A DNA stretch of 64,000 nt from an uncultured Cohaesibacter sp. (GCF_963676275.1 NZ_OY781091.1:4855001-4919000); one strand, 5' to 3'. Shown: positions 17,816 through 28,165, counted from the stretch's first letter. The notes: a model not told the origin generated them from the letters alone. Translations and numbers: made by a program.

Positions 17816-18850
17816 ATGGCGCAACTCAAAGCCAACATGATCGATGCATATCTGGTCAAACCCAATTTTGCCCATAAGGTCATATTGATCTATGGTCAGG
17901 ATACGGGGCTGGTGACCGAACGCGCCGAACGCCTCGCCCAAACCTATCTCAAGAATAATTCAGATCCCTTCGCTGTCGTACGCCTTGATTCCGCTGACAT
18001 TGCCAATGACCCGCTGCGTCTGGCAGATGAAGCCAACACCATTTCCATGTTTGGCGGTTCCCGGGTCATTACCATTCAGATGAGCGGCAACAAAACCATC
18101 ATGCCTGCTCTCGAGCCGGTATTGTCGACGCCGCCAAGGGATGCTTTCATCATCATCAAGGCTGCGGACTTAAAAAAATCCGCGCCAATGCGCAAGGCAA
18201 TTGAGAAAGCTCCCAGCGCCCTCGCCCTACCCTGCTATATGGACGCCAGAGAAGCCCTCAATGGCATCATAGACGAGGAAATGACCCTTGCAGGTCTCTC
18301 TATCACCAAGAATGCCAGAACGATGCTGCTGGACAATCTGGGAGCGGATAGAATGGCCTCCCGCGCCGAGGTTCAGAAACTGTGCCTTTATGCGTTGGGC
18401 GAAACAGAAATCACCGAGCAGCATATCGAGGATGTCGTCGGCGATGCTTCCAGTCAACAGATTGATATGATTATTGATTCTGCTGCGCTTGGCAAAACCG
18501 GAGACCTCGATCGCCGTCTGGAGCAAATATTGGGAACCGGCCAGCATCCCTCCGTCATAGGCTCCGCAGCGCTACGCCATTTTCAAATGCTGGAACGTTG
18601 CCTCAATCTGCTGGACAAGGGTACACCGCCACAAACCGCGCTGGACAAGGCCTACCCGATGCTGCATTTCAAGCGCAAACCACTGGTTCAAAACCAGCTG
18701 CGCCTCTGGACCAGCAAGAAAGCCTCCCGCGCCTGCGAGTTGCTCTCCGAAAGCCTCGCCAACAGCCGCAAGCATTATCATCTGTCACAGACGGTTATTT
18801 CCGAGACCTTGTTGATGATTTCGGCCACTGCACAGCGCAGCAATCGCTGA
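17816..18850 (+). CDS. holA: DNA polymerase III delta subunit
   Basis: HolA is the clamp-loader wrench that opens the beta clamp. The 344-residue protein shows the family pattern: KVILIYGQDTGLVTERAERL near residues 21-40, SMFGGSRVITIQMSG near 79-93, DAFIIIKAADLKKSAPMRK near 107-125, and a C-terminal helical collar domain. It is an AAA+ fold without a functional Walker A, as expected for delta. It lies ~90 bp after lptE in the same direction. A parS-type site lies 24 bp past its stop. Confidence 0.93.
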   Translation: MAQLKANMIDAYLVKPNFAHKVILIYGQDTGLVTERAERLAQTYLKNNSDPFAVVRLDSADIANDPLRLADEANTISMFGGSRVITIQMSGNKTIMPALEPVLSTPPRDAFIIIKAADLKKSAPMRKAIEKAPSALALPCYMDAREALNGIIDEEMTLAGLSITKNARTMLLDNLGADRMASRAEVQKLCLYALGETEITEQHIEDVVGDASSQQIDMIIDSAALGKTGDLDRRLEQILGTGQHPSVIGSAALRHFQMLERCLNLLDKGTPPQTALDKAYPMLHFKRKPLVQNQLRLWTSKKASRACELLSESLANSRKHYHLSQTVISETLLMISATAQRSNR

Positions 18851-18873
18851 ACCTTGCCCATATTAACCATGAT

Positions 18874-18889
18874 TGTTTCACGTGAATCG
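18874..18889 (-). promoter_or_regulatory. parS-type ParB binding site
   Basis: The 16-mer TGTTTCACGTGAATCG matches the bacterial parS palindrome TGTTTCACGTGAAACA at 14 of 16 positions. Its reverse complement reads GATTCACGTGAAAC in the core, the same variant as most other sites here. It is 1.6 kb from parB. Confidence 0.85.
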
Positions 18890-19023
18890 GTTCCGAATAT
18901 CACCGCGCCATTCATGCCATTCAAAATAGCTCTTTAAAATCAATTCCTAAGCCACAAAATCTAGCAAGCTTGGCAAAATTGTTTGCCGAAAAAGCACGCT
19001 CGCTTGTAAATTTTACTCATAAT

Positions 19024-19039
19024 CGTTTCACGTGAATCA
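19024..19039 (-). promoter_or_regulatory. parS-type ParB binding site
   Basis: CGTTTCACGTGAATCA matches the parS palindrome at 14 of 16 positions and again has the one-sided GATTC variant on the minus strand. It lies 150 bp from the previous site, in non-coding DNA. Confidence 0.85.
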
Positions 19040-19228
19040 ATCAATCTCTTCAAGACCTTGTCGCCCAGCGTCAATATTGTCAGACCCGACCTGCAATTAT
19101 ATTCTGCACAGACATTTTGCCTGCAAGATTGACATTAAATTTTGAAAATCAGAATCTGCCAGACATATCCCGCAGCACGTAGTTTTTCAGCACCAATTCG
19201 ACAAACGATCGCTTTTCCGGACAACAAT

Positions 19229-20464
19229 ATGGCAACCAGAGACAGTTTGAAAAAGGCAGGACCACATGCAGCCTATTTTGCCATGGTCACCGTATTTCTG
19301 GATGCATTCGGGATCGCCTTCATTTCTCCCGTGCTGCCTGATCTGCTCGAACAGATAACCGGCGCCAGCCTTGGCAATGCAGCGCTTTATGGCGGCTATC
19401 TCACCTTTATCTATGCCTTCATGCAATTCATGGTCTCACCGATTCTGGGGCATTTTTCAGATAGTTTCGGCCGCAGACCTGTCATTGTCATTTCTCTGGC
19501 CGCGCTCGGCATCGATTATCTGATCATGGGCTTTGCCAATTCGCTCTGGTTTTTGTTTGTTGGCCGTTTCATAGCCGGAATTTTTGGCGCAACCCACGCT
19601 GCCGCCCTCGCCTTCATCGCCGATATTTCAACGGGCAAACAGCGCACCCGAAATTTCGGTTTGCTTGGAGCAAGCTTTGGTGCTGGTTTTGTGGCCGGCC
19701 CGCTGATCGGTGGACTGCTGACAGACTATGGCGTCAGAGTTCCCTTCTTCGCTGCTTTCTTTCTGATTCTTCTCAATTTTTTCTATGGCCTGTTTCTTTT
19801 TCCCGAAAGCTTGCCAAAGCACAAAAGACGCCCTTTTACGCTGGAAGGCATCAACCCTTTCAAGGGCCTTGTCGAATGCGCCAATTTCCCCAGCATCAAG
19901 CCGCTTTTTCTGGCGCTCTTTCTTTTCCTCATTGCCGACCATGTCTATGTGTCCGTATGGCCCTATTATACCCGTGAAGCCTTTGCATGGGACAGCGGTC
20001 AGGTCGGCCTGACTCTCGCTATTTTCGGCTTTTTCCATGCCCTGACGCAGGCCTTTTTGGTGGGGCTTTTGCTAAAAAAGTATGATGAGGCGACCATTAC
20101 GATGATCGGGATTATCAGCACCAGTCTCATTATGGGCGGTTTGCTTTTCATCTATCAAGGCTGGATTATCTATATTTTTCTCCCTTTTACCGCATTGGGC
20201 GGCCTTACCATGCCGGGCCTGCAATCTCTCATGACCCAGCGTGTACCCCAGACCCATCAGGGGCAATTACAGGGAAGCATAAGCAGCCTTACCAGCCTGA
20301 CGACCATCCTCAGCCCGCTGATCATGACTTATACCTTTCGTTTTTTCACGCAGGATCACACCGCCTATTACCATCCTGCAGGTGTCTTTGGCCTCGCTGC
20401 CCTTATCTGCCTGCTGGCCGCCCTGCCCGTCAGGTATTTTCTCAAACAGATCAAACAGAAATAG
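19229..20464 (+). CDS. MFS transporter, TetA-like DHA1 family
   Basis: The ~411-residue protein has twelve predicted membrane segments and the MFS motif A in the 2-3 loop, GHFSDSFGRRPVIV near residues 75-88. It also has the motif-C-like GASFGAGFVAGPLIGG near 147-162. It resembles the TCR/TetA branch of drug:H+ antiporters, but the substrate cannot be told from the sequence. The start ATG 19229 (MATRDSLKKAG) is preferred; an in-frame upstream codon at 19142 is less likely because it adds a hydrophilic leader. It ends convergently with parB. Confidence 0.88.
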   Translation: MATRDSLKKAGPHAAYFAMVTVFLDAFGIAFISPVLPDLLEQITGASLGNAALYGGYLTFIYAFMQFMVSPILGHFSDSFGRRPVIVISLAALGIDYLIMGFANSLWFLFVGRFIAGIFGATHAAALAFIADISTGKQRTRNFGLLGASFGAGFVAGPLIGGLLTDYGVRVPFFAAFFLILLNFFYGLFLFPESLPKHKRRPFTLEGINPFKGLVECANFPSIKPLFLALFLFLIADHVYVSVWPYYTREAFAWDSGQVGLTLAIFGFFHALTQAFLVGLLLKKYDEATITMIGIISTSLIMGGLLFIYQGWIIYIFLPFTALGGLTMPGLQSLMTQRVPQTHQGQLQGSISSLTSLTTILSPLIMTYTFRFFTQDHTAYYHPAGVFGLAALICLLAALPVRYFLKQIKQK

Positions 20465-20480
20465 CGGCCATTTAGCCAAC

Positions 20481-20504
20481 AAAAAAGGGAGCCAACTGGC
20501 TCCC
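20481..20504 (-). terminator. Terminator after parB
   Basis: GGGAGCC and GGCTCCC form a perfect stem with a 4-base loop. On the minus strand it is followed by TTTTTTG, so it mainly serves parB. Confidence 0.85.
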
Positions 20505-20532
20505 CTGACATCGTGATCTGATGGAAAAGCGG

Positions 20533-21402
20533 TTACTGCTTTTCCAGAATGGCAATGATCGCATCAAGCTGCTCAAGCGATTTATACTGGATTTTCACTT
20601 CGCCGCCTTTCTTCTTTGGCGCGATGAAAACATTCCAGCCCAGCCGGTCCGTCAGGCGCTTTTCAAGCGCGACCGTGTCGGCATCCTTTTCCTTTTTCGG
20701 CTTTGGTTCCTTGACCTTGTCCTTCTCCTGACCGGCTTTCTCGGCATCGCGTACCGTCATGCCATCTTCAACAATCCGGCGAGCCAGTTCTTCAGGGTTT
20801 TCAGCCGTGATCAATGCACGGGCATGTCCGGCGGTCAATTCGCCCTTCTTGAGATAATCCTTGATGCTTTCAGGCAGCTTGAGCAACCGCAGGGTATTGG
20901 CGACATGCGATCGACTCTTGCCAATCACGTCAGCCAACTCAGCCTGCGTATAGTCAAACTCGGCAATCAGCTGATCATAACCCAGCGCTTCTTCCAGCGC
21001 GTTGAGGTCAGCGCGCTGAACATTCTCGATGATGGCAAGCTCGAGCGCTTCCTTGTCGTTGACATCATGAATGAGAACAGGCACTTCGTGCAGACCAGCG
21101 GCCTGGGCTGCGCGCCAGCGACGTTCACCGGCGATGATCTCGAAAGAATCATCCTCGCCCTTTACCGGACGGCAAAGAATAGGCTGCATGATGCCCTTTT
21201 CCTTGACCGAACGGGTCAAGTCATCAAGATCTTTTTCAATGAAATCCCGTCTCGGATTGCGCGGATTGGGCCTCAAAAACTCGATAGGAATACGCCTCTG
21301 GCTACGCGCGCGCTCTATCGCCTGAGCCTCGTTATCCATATCTCCGATCAGCGCGGCCAATCCACGCCCCAAACGTTTGCCTTCTGCTGGTTTTCTCGCC
21401 AT
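20533..21402 (-). CDS. parB: Chromosome partitioning protein ParB
   Basis: ParB binds parS, spreads as a CTP-dependent clamp and lets ParA move the origin. The protein (289 residues from the MARKPAEGKRLGRGLAALIG start) has the N-terminal CTPase motif GERRWRAAQAAGL near residues 101-113, the box II ENVQRADLNALEEA near 131-144, and an HTH (TQAELADVIGKSRSHVANTLRLL near 155-177). A Lys/Glu-rich linker leads to the C-terminal dimer domain. The longer frame from 21420 adds MTGMRN. It is 87 bp downstream of parA and 9 kb from oriC. Confidence 0.96.
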   Translation of the reverse strand: MARKPAEGKRLGRGLAALIGDMDNEAQAIERARSQRRIPIEFLRPNPRNPRRDFIEKDLDDLTRSVKEKGIMQPILCRPVKGEDDSFEIIAGERRWRAAQAAGLHEVPVLIHDVNDKEALELAIIENVQRADLNALEEALGYDQLIAEFDYTQAELADVIGKSRSHVANTLRLLKLPESIKDYLKKGELTAGHARALITAENPEELARRIVEDGMTVRDAEKAGQEKDKVKEPKPKKEKDADTVALEKRLTDRLGWNVFIAPKKKGGEVKIQYKSLEQLDAIIAILEKQ

Positions 21403-21489
21403 GTTCCGCATTCCCGTCAAACCCGCCTATGGACCTCTCCGAACGGATCTGACTTCCCTTAGCCACAGTTACTCTGCCGTGATAGACAA

Positions 21490-22320
21490 TCAGGCAGCCT
21501 TGTTACGCAGTTTTTTCTCGCGCTGGATAATCTCCGAAGCGAGTTTGAGATAAGCTTGGCTTCCCGAGCATTTCAGATCGTAAAGCAAAGCCGGCTTGCC
21601 ATAGGATGGCGCTTCCGACACCCGCACATTGCGCGGAATGATCGTTTCGTAAACCTTGTCGCCCATATGCTCGCGCACATCTTCAACAACCTGGTTGGAA
21701 AGATTGTTGCGGCTATCATACATGGTCATCACAATACCATGAATGGAAAGCTCGGGATTGAGCGCCCCCTTGACCTGATTGACAGTCTGAATCAGCTGCG
21801 TCAGACCTTCAAGCGCGAAAAACTCGCATTGCAACGGCACAAGAATGGAATGAGCCGCAGCCATCGCATTGATCGTCAGCAGGTTCAGAGACGGCGGGCA
21901 GTCGATCAGAATATAGGTAAAGCGCTTGTCTTCCGGAATCTGATCGCTCATTTTGCCATGATTTTCAATGGCTCTGCGCAACCGGAAAGCACGATCCTTA
22001 TCACCCGAGATTTCCTGTTCCAGACCAAGAAGATCCATTGTCGAGGCTGCAACAGAGAGCCGCGGCACCGCAGTCGGTATCGCAGCTTCCATCAGCGTCG
22101 CTTCGTTAAGAAGCAGCTCGGCTGTGGAAACACTGCGCGACTGGCGATCAATTCCCAATCCGGTGCTGGCGTTACCCTGAGGGTCTACGTCTACAATAAG
22201 AACAGATTCTCCAATCGCCGCCAGTGCGGTACCCAAATTGATTGCAGTCGTTGTTTTCCCAACGCCACCCTTCTGATTGGCAAGGGTCAGAACGCGGGGA
22301 GATTCAGGCAGTGAACTCAT
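21490..22320 (-). CDS. parA: Chromosome partitioning ATPase ParA
   Basis: The 276-residue ParA/MinD-type ATPase has the deviant Walker A KGGVGKTTTAINL near residues 18-30, the Walker A' VDVDPQGNASTGLG near 43-56, and the Walker B YILIDCPPSLNLLTINAM near 136-153. It drives segregation of ParB-parS complexes along the nucleoid. Upstream on the same strand is rsmG, 28 bp away, so mnmG-rsmG-parA-parB probably share transcription, a layout conserved across many bacteria near the origin. Confidence 0.97.
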   Translation of the reverse strand: MSSLPESPRVLTLANQKGGVGKTTTAINLGTALAAIGESVLIVDVDPQGNASTGLGIDRQSRSVSTAELLLNEATLMEAAIPTAVPRLSVAASTMDLLGLEQEISGDKDRAFRLRRAIENHGKMSDQIPEDKRFTYILIDCPPSLNLLTINAMAAAHSILVPLQCEFFALEGLTQLIQTVNQVKGALNPELSIHGIVMTMYDSRNNLSNQVVEDVREHMGDKVYETIIPRNVRVSEAPSYGKPALLYDLKCSGSQAYLKLASEIIQREKKLRNKAA

Positions 22321-22348
22321 AAAGTAGCCTCACTTCGCATTTGTTTCA

Positions 22349-23014
22349 CTATGCGTTTTTGGGTGATAAGCGGCGCAGAATAACAATCCTCGCATCCGGA
22401 TCAGTTCTGCTCTCCTGTTGTACCAGATCTATATTCCAGCTAACACTAGCCTCGCTCAATTCTCGATCAAAGTCCCGACCTTTGTGGAAAACACCCACAC
22501 AAGTTTCACAAATATGGGGATGAACAAAAGAACAGAGTTTATCGAGCGACGCCAGAGCCCTGGCGCTGAAGGCATCAACAGGTTCTGACCAGTTTTTCAA
22601 CACCGATTCGATGCGGTCGCCATGCAGGCATATATTCAAACCCAGCTCCCGCGCCACGGTTTTAAGAAAAGCCCCCTTGCGCCCGTTGCTTTCCACCAGA
22701 TGAACACAATAATCCTCGCCCAATTCATCCAGCAGGATGGCTGTCACCAAACCGGGAAATCCGGCACCGGATCCAAGATCAATCCAATGACGAGCAGAAG
22801 GATAAGCGGCAAAAATCTGAACGCTATCGGCGATATGTCGAAACCAGATTTCATCAAGGGTTTTTGGTGCCACCAGATTCTGCGCGGGCTGCCACTTGCG
22901 CACCAAAGCCTCATATCGCTCGAATTTATCGAGCGATTCACGTGAAACCGGAAGCATCGAATTGATCAAGGCAACAGCGCGTTCCTTGGCATCCATGATA
23001 TTCTTCACCTTCAT
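22349..23014 (-). CDS. rsmG: 16S rRNA (guanine-527 N7)-methyltransferase
   Basis: RsmG (GidB) adds the m7G527 mark in 16S rRNA; loss gives low-level streptomycin resistance in other species. The 221-residue protein has the SAM motif HWIDLGSGAGFPGLV near residues 80-94 and HLVESNGRKGAFL near 112-124. A shorter start at 22996 (MDAKERAV) is possible. A parS-type site (22934-22949) lies inside its first third and codes for residues in SRESLD. Confidence 0.94.
   Translation of the reverse strand: MKVKNIMDAKERAVALINSMLPVSRESLDKFERYEALVRKWQPAQNLVAPKTLDEIWFRHIADSVQIFAAYPSARHWIDLGSGAGFPGLVTAILLDELGEDYCVHLVESNGRKGAFLKTVARELGLNICLHGDRIESVLKNWSEPVDAFSARALASLDKLCSFVHPHICETCVGVFHKGRDFDRELSEASVSWNIDLVQQESRTDPDARIVILRRLSPKNA
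22934..22949 (+). promoter_or_regulatory. parS-type site inside rsmG
   Basis: CGATTCACGTGAAACC matches the parS palindrome at 13 of 16 positions. It is the only site of the set within a coding region, so its codons must serve both purposes. Confidence 0.7.
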
Positions 23015-23079
23015 TATGGCATCAGAACAGCGGCAAAACGGGGCTGGGCTGGGCCTACCCCGGCCACCATCTTGGCCAA

Positions 23080-24924
23080 TTACAATCTTTTGCTATGAGC
23101 CAGAACCAGCGTCAGTGCGGCTGGTGTCATACCGTCAATGCGAGACGCCTGCCCCAGTGTCTGTGGCCGCACATGATTGAGCTTCTGCTTCAACTCATTG
23201 GAAAGCCCATTGATATCTTCAAAAACAATATTGGATGGAATAGCCAGTGCCTCATCCTTTTTGAAGGTCTCGATGTCATCGGTCTGCTTCTGCATATAGA
23301 CCTGATAGAGCGCTTCCACTTCCAGCTGCTTGCGCACGCCTCTCGAAAAGGCTCCAAATTCCGGCCAGACCTGTGTCAGGCGATCCATATCCAGATCAGG
23401 ATAGGCCAACAATTCATAGGCCGTGCGACGCTGACCATCCTTGTTGATTTTCAAACCGTGACGCTCAGCCTCATTGGGCGTCAGGCTCTTTTCCTGCGCC
23501 AAAGCGGTGATTGCAGCTAGCTCCTGCTTTTTGGCACTAAAGGCCTTGCGCCGCTCATCACAGATCAGGCCCCAGCCGTCAGCACGCTCGGTCAGGCGCT
23601 GATCGGCGTTATCGGCGCGCAGCGACAGACGATATTCCGCGCGCGAAGTAAACATGCGATAGGGTTCCATCACGCCGCGAGTAATCAGATCATCGATCAT
23701 CACGCCGATATAGGCATCGGAACGTCCCAGAATAACACCATCCTGATCGCCACATTGACGAGCCGCATTTATCCCGGCGATCAGCCCTTGCGCTCCGGCT
23801 TCTTCATATCCGGTCGTTCCATTGATCTGTCCGGCCAGATAAAGCCCCGACACTTTCTTGGTCTCAAGGGTCGCTTTCAGCTCGGTTGGATCGATATAGT
23901 CATACTCGATCGCATAACCATATTGCTTGATCTCGACATTCTCCAGCCCAGGTATCGAGCGAATATAGGCATCCTGCACATCTTCAGGCAAAGAGGTCGA
24001 AATACCATTTGGATAGATGGTATCAACATCCAGTCCTTCCGGCTCAAGAAAGACCTGATGTCCGTCCCGATCACCAAAGCGATTGATTTTATCTTCAATG
24101 GACGGACAATAGCGCGGCCCCACTCCTTCGATCTTACCCGAATACATCGCTGATTTATGGATATTCTCGCGAATGATCTGATGGGTTTTAGCGACCGTCC
24201 GGGTCACATGACAGTCAATTTGCGGCGTTGTGATCTTGTCCGTAAGATAGGAAAAGGCAACGGGCTCCTCATCCCCCGGCTGCGTTCCGAGCGAAGAATA
24301 GTCAATTGTATTACCATTGAGCCGCGCCGGTGTACCCGTTTTCAAACGCCCCAAGCGGAAATTCTCGGCCATCAGTCGCAGAGACAATTCATTGGCCGCA
24401 GGATCACCCATGCGCCCTGCCGAAAAGCTCTTCTGGCCGATATGAATAAGCCCCCTCAGGAATGTGCCGGTCGTAAGAACAACAGCGCCACAGGCAATCT
24501 CCTTACCATCAGCCAGAGTAACCCCGGTCACCCGCCCGTCGGCAATCGTCATATCGGCCACTTCGCCGTCAACAACTTTCAAATTCGGGATCTCGAACAG
24601 CAGCGCCTGCACTGCTTGCCGATATAATTTTCTGTCTTCCTGGGCCCGAGGCCCCTGCACTGCCGGCCCTTTACGACGATTGAGCAAGCGAAACTGAATT
24701 CCGCCGCGATCAGCCGCAAGCCCCATGACGCCGCCCAGAGCATCAATCTCGCGAACCAGATGTCCCTTACCCAATCCACCGATAGCCGGATTACAAGACA
24801 TCACACCAATCGTGTCGCGACTATGTGTAACCAAGGCAACCTTGGCACCAACCCGCGCAGCAGCAGCAGCAGCCTCGGCACCTGCATGCCCACCACCGAC
24901 AACAACGACATCAACCTGGTTCAT
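23080..24924 (-). CDS. mnmG: tRNA uridine-5-carboxymethylaminomethyl modification enzyme MnmG
   Basis: MnmG (GidA) is the FAD-dependent partner of MnmE in making cmnm5U/nm5U at the wobble position. The 614 residues contain the FAD-binding [21 protein letters not shown] near 8-28, [20 protein letters not shown] near 45-64, and [21 protein letters not shown] near 363-383. The length is near normal. MnmE is encoded just upstream on the same strand, with a parS array in the 293 bp between them. Confidence 0.97.
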   Translation of the reverse strand: MNQVDVVVVGGGHAGAEAAAAAARVGAKVALVTHSRDTIGVMSCNPAIGGLGKGHLVREIDALGGVMGLAADRGGIQFRLLNRRKGPAVQGPRAQEDRKLYRQAVQALLFEIPNLKVVDGEVADMTIADGRVTGVTLADGKEIACGAVVLTTGTFLRGLIHIGQKSFSAGRMGDPAANELSLRLMAENFRLGRLKTGTPARLNGNTIDYSSLGTQPGDEEPVAFSYLTDKITTPQIDCHVTRTVAKTHQIIRENIHKSAMYSGKIEGVGPRYCPSIEDKINRFGDRDGHQVFLEPEGLDVDTIYPNGISTSLPEDVQDAYIRSIPGLENVEIKQYGYAIEYDYIDPTELKATLETKKVSGLYLAGQINGTTGYEEAGAQGLIAGINAARQCGDQDGVILGRSDAYIGVMIDDLITRGVMEPYRMFTSRAEYRLSLRADNADQRLTERADGWGLICDERRKAFSAKKQELAAITALAQEKSLTPNEAERHGLKINKDGQRRTAYELLAYPDLDMDRLTQVWPEFGAFSRGVRKQLEVEALYQVYMQKQTDDIETFKKDEALAIPSNIVFEDINGLSNELKQKLNHVRPQTLGQASRIDGMTPAALTLVLAHSKRL

Positions 24925-25067
24925 TCAATCTCTCTCACACATTCAGCCAACATCAGGCAGGCTCTACATCAGAGCAACGATCTATAGCACATCATTCCAG
25001 CTATAGATTCCATTTCTTCAGAACTTGTTTACATCTCGCGTGATAGCGTTTTGGCTACAGAGTTTCC

Positions 25068-25212
25068 GGATTCACGTGAAACAGCCAGAAACCGCCATTT
25101 TGCTCCAATATCCGCCGATTCACGTGAAACATTCACGCTAATCTCGAGATTTGATGATTCACGTGAAACAGAGTCAATCCCGAAATTCAAAAACTATGTT
25201 TCACGTGAAACG
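25068..25212. promoter_or_regulatory. parS: Cluster of four parS sites between mnmG and mnmE
   Basis: Four CACGTG palindromes lie within 145 bp: 25068-25083 (14 of 16 matches to TGTTTCACGTGAAACA), 25116-25131 (14), 25155-25170 (15) and 25197-25212 (15). Centre-to-centre spacings are 48, 39 and 42 bp. The first three read GATTCACGTGAAAC and the last is TGTTTCACGTGAAACG. The density, together with parAB 3 kb away and oriC 5 kb away, makes this the likely main ParB loading zone. Confidence 0.93.
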
Positions 25213-25217
25213 ATCCA

Positions 25218-26561
25218 CTATTTACCCACACAGAATTGTGAAAAAATCACGCCGAGCATTTCCTCGACGTCGATCCTTCCCGTAATTTTCCCCAGTTCAT
25301 CCCCAGCCTGACGCAGAAATTCAGAACGGATTTCGATAGGGGAATCTGTATAGATAAGAGATTTATTAACATTATCCACACAAGAAGCCAGATAATTTCT
25401 ATGGCGTTCGCGCGTAATCAGCACATCTTCTGCACCATCAAACAGGGATTCTATTTGTTTCACAAACGAATCGTAAAAGATATCCATGCCGGAACCTGTC
25501 TTTACTGACGCGGAAAAGGCAGATTCCTTATCACTCTCTTTACTATTTGCATGAAACGGTACCGATTCGATTCGATCCAGCTTATTGAACAGAACAATCC
25601 TTCGCGCCGAACTGTTAAGCGCCACCCGCTCCTCCGGCCGCGTTCCATCCACGACCTCGATCAGAAGGTCGGCATTCTCGCTTTTTTCCAGAGCCCGGCG
25701 AATACCTTCCCGCTCGACAATATTGTCCGATTTGCGCAAACCGGCCGTATCAATCATGGTCACCGGATAGCCCTCGATATCCAGATGCAGCTCCAGCAGG
25801 TCGCGGGTTGTCCCCGCCTCCTCTGTTACGATGGCCACGTCGCGCTTGGCAAACCAGTTGAGCAATGACGATTTTCCGGCATTGGGATGTCCGGCCAGAA
25901 CCACGGTCAATCCATTGCGCAGGCGCTCGCCATGATCGGCCTTGGAAAGATGCCGCTCGATATCGACCTTCAATGCGCGCAATTTCGGCCAGATCACGTC
26001 AGACACAGCGCCCGGAATATCCTCTTCGTCGGAAAAATCAAGCTCCGCCTCTATCATGCTGCGCGCATTAAGAAGTGTCTCCCGCCAGCCATCAATAACG
26101 CTCTTGTGCGCTCCGCTTGCCTGCCGGATAGCCTGCTTGCGCTGATTTTCCGTTTCTGCCTGAATAAGATCAGCCAGCCCTTCCACCGCCGTCAGATCAT
26201 ATTTGCCATTTTCAAAGGCCCGACGGGTAAATTCCCCGGCCTCGGCCATTCGACAACCGGGAAAGCGCCCTAACAGAGCCAGCATCGCCTTGACCACTGC
26301 CCGCCCGCCATGCAGATGAAACTCGACAGCTTCTTCGCCAGTGAAGGATTTTGTCTCCGGAAAGAAGATGACCAGCGCCTGATCGAGAACATCGCCACTA
26401 TCAGGATCCGTCACATAGCGTAAGGCGGCAAAGCGCGGCTTTGGTTCCTTGTCGATCAGACTATTCATCACCAGACGGGCCTTGGGGCCAGACAGACGGA
26501 TCACGGCAACACCAGCCGGAACAGCTCCGCTGGAGAGGGCGAAAATTGTATCTCTCATCAT
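25218..26561 (-). CDS. mnmE: tRNA modification GTPase MnmE
   Basis: MnmE (TrmE) is a K+-activated GTPase that works with MnmG. The 447-residue protein has the tetrahydrofolate-binding N domain (IFALSSGAVPAGVAVIRLSGP near residues 6-26), a helical domain, and an inserted G domain with P-loop VVLAGHPNAGKSSLLNW near 224-240, switch II DTAGLRKSDN near 272-281 and a NKLD-type motif VLFNKLD near 324-330. It ends in the signature FCVGK with the catalytic Cys. Start at the first or second Met is not resolved. Confidence 0.96.
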   Translation of the reverse strand: MMRDTIFALSSGAVPAGVAVIRLSGPKARLVMNSLIDKEPKPRFAALRYVTDPDSGDVLDQALVIFFPETKSFTGEEAVEFHLHGGRAVVKAMLALLGRFPGCRMAEAGEFTRRAFENGKYDLTAVEGLADLIQAETENQRKQAIRQASGAHKSVIDGWRETLLNARSMIEAELDFSDEEDIPGAVSDVIWPKLRALKVDIERHLSKADHGERLRNGLTVVLAGHPNAGKSSLLNWFAKRDVAIVTEEAGTTRDLLELHLDIEGYPVTMIDTAGLRKSDNIVEREGIRRALEKSENADLLIEVVDGTRPEERVALNSSARRIVLFNKLDRIESVPFHANSKESDKESAFSASVKTGSGMDIFYDSFVKQIESLFDGAEDVLITRERHRNYLASCVDNVNKSLIYTDSPIEIRSEFLRQAGDELGKITGRIDVEEMLGVIFSQFCVGK

Positions 26562-26815
26562 GAGTCCAATCCTTATGCGCCCAACGATCAGGGCCGCATG
26601 CGCAACATCTGCGATTTTGATTGTTTCAGTGCCGAATCCATCTGCACGAACCGGGATAGACAGGAACCGGATCCATATATGCCAGATTCTTGCGTGAAAA
26701 GCCCGGGATTCAGGCAGACTTCAGGCCGACAATCCGGCCTTTCCGGTGTTTCCCGGCAAAGCCGATATTCGATAGAGCAGATTTGATTGAACAGATCAGG
26801 AAGATCACAAATAAC
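26562..26815. other. Gap between rho and mnmE
   Basis: No gene is supported in this stretch; short frames on both strands look random. It should hold the mnmE promoter at its left end, before the rho terminator. Confidence 0.4.
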
Positions 26816-26846
26816 AAAAGCCGCCCAACGACTGTTAGACGGCTTT
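26816..26846 (-). terminator. Terminator after rho
   Basis: On the minus strand AAAGCCG and CGGCTTT pair around a partly paired 16-base loop, followed by TGTT. It lies about 55 bp past the rho stop. Confidence 0.65.
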
Positions 26847-26899
26847 CTAATCTTTTGTTTGCAATTGGGCAAGCCCAATCTGCAAGGCAATGCAACCGA

Positions 26900-28165
26900 T
26901 CAGGTATTCATATTATCGAAGAATTCGGCATTGCTCTTGGTTGCCCGCAATTTGTCGAGCAGGAATTCGATGGCATCGACATTGCTCATCGCGCCAAGAA
27001 TACGGCGCAGAACAAAGACCTTCTGCAGATCCTTGCGATCGACCATCAGCTCTTCCTTGCGGGTACCGGACTTCAGGATATCCATAGCCGGGAAGATACG
27101 CTTGTCGGAAACCTTGCGATCAAGCACGATTTCGGCGTTACCCGTACCCTTGAATTCCTCGAAGATAACCTCGTCCATGCGGCTGCCGGTATCGATCAGG
27201 GCGGTTGCGATGATTGTCAGCGATCCACCTTCCTCGATATTACGGGCTGCACCAAAGAAGCGCTTGGGACGCTGCAACGCATTGGCATCCACACCACCGG
27301 TCAAAACCTTGCCCGAAGACGGAATAACAGTGTTGTAGGCGCGACCAAGGCGGGTGATGGAATCCAGCAGAATAACAACATCGCGGCCATGCTCGACCAG
27401 ACGTTTGGCTTTTTCGATCACCATTTCGGCCACCTGCACATGCCGTGCAGCCGGTTCGTCAAAGGTGGAAGACACCACTTCGCCATTCACCGTCCGTTTC
27501 ATGTCCGTTACTTCTTCAGGACGTTCATCAATCAGCAGAACGATAAGGCAGCTGTCAGGATGATTGGCGGTGATGGATTTGGCGATATTCTGCAACAGAA
27601 CGGTCTTACCGGTACGCGGCGGCGCAACGATCAGCGCGCGCTGACCTTTACCGAGCGGCGCAACCAGATCAATCACGCGGCTGGACATGTCCTTGCCGGT
27701 CGGATCGGTAGATTCCAGTTTGAAGCGTTCGTCCGGATGCAAAGGCGTCAGGTTGTCGAAATGCACCTTGTGACGAGCCTTGTCCGGATCTTCGAAATTG
27801 ACAGTATTCACCTTCAGAAGGGCAAAATAGCGTTCGCCTTCCTTCGGGCTGCGAATATGCCCCTCCACCGTATCACCAGTGCGCAGCGAAAAACGCCGGA
27901 TCTGGGAAGGCGAAATATAGATGTCATCCGGCCCCGGCAGATAGTTGGCGTCCGGTGAACGCAGAAAGCCGAAACCGTCCTGTAATACCTCGACGACACC
28001 TTCGCCGATGATATCGGTTTCCTGTTCTGCAAGCTGTTTGAGGATCGCAAAAAGCAGCTCCTGCTTTCGCAGCGTGCTGGCATTTTCGACCTCGAGCTCT
28101 TCAGCAAAATTCAAAAGCTCTGTTGGAGATTTTTGTTTGAGTTCTTTTAGTTTCATTTCGCGCAT
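26900..28165 (-). CDS. rho: Transcription termination factor Rho
   Basis: Rho is the hexameric RNA helicase that ends transcription at rut sites. From ATG 28165 ([18 protein letters not shown]) the protein is 421 residues, the usual size in this class. It has the N-terminal helical domain, the cold-shock RNA-binding fold ([16 protein letters not shown] near residues 62-77), Walker [16 protein letters not shown] near 177-191, [14 protein letters not shown] near 211-224 and the Q/R-loop region toward the end. The frame extends 44 codons further upstream but without family similarity. The 266 bp leader upstream may carry autoregulation. Confidence 0.96.
   Translation of the reverse strand: MREMKLKELKQKSPTELLNFAEELEVENASTLRKQELLFAILKQLAEQETDIIGEGVVEVLQDGFGFLRSPDANYLPGPDDIYISPSQIRRFSLRTGDTVEGHIRSPKEGERYFALLKVNTVNFEDPDKARHKVHFDNLTPLHPDERFKLESTDPTGKDMSSRVIDLVAPLGKGQRALIVAPPRTGKTVLLQNIAKSITANHPDSCLIVLLIDERPEEVTDMKRTVNGEVVSSTFDEPAARHVQVAEMVIEKAKRLVEHGRDVVILLDSITRLGRAYNTVIPSSGKVLTGGVDANALQRPKRFFGAARNIEEGGSLTIIATALIDTGSRMDEVIFEEFKGTGNAEIVLDRKVSDKRIFPAMDILKSGTRKEELMVDRKDLQKVFVLRRILGAMSNVDAIEFLLDKLRATKSNAEFFDNMNT

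Larger units (their letters stand above)
18851..19228. other. Gap holding two parS-type sites
   Basis: This AT-rich, non-coding stretch follows holA. Two CACGTG palindromes (18874-18889, 19024-19039) are the only clear features. The MFS gene promoter must lie in the right part. Confidence 0.6.
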
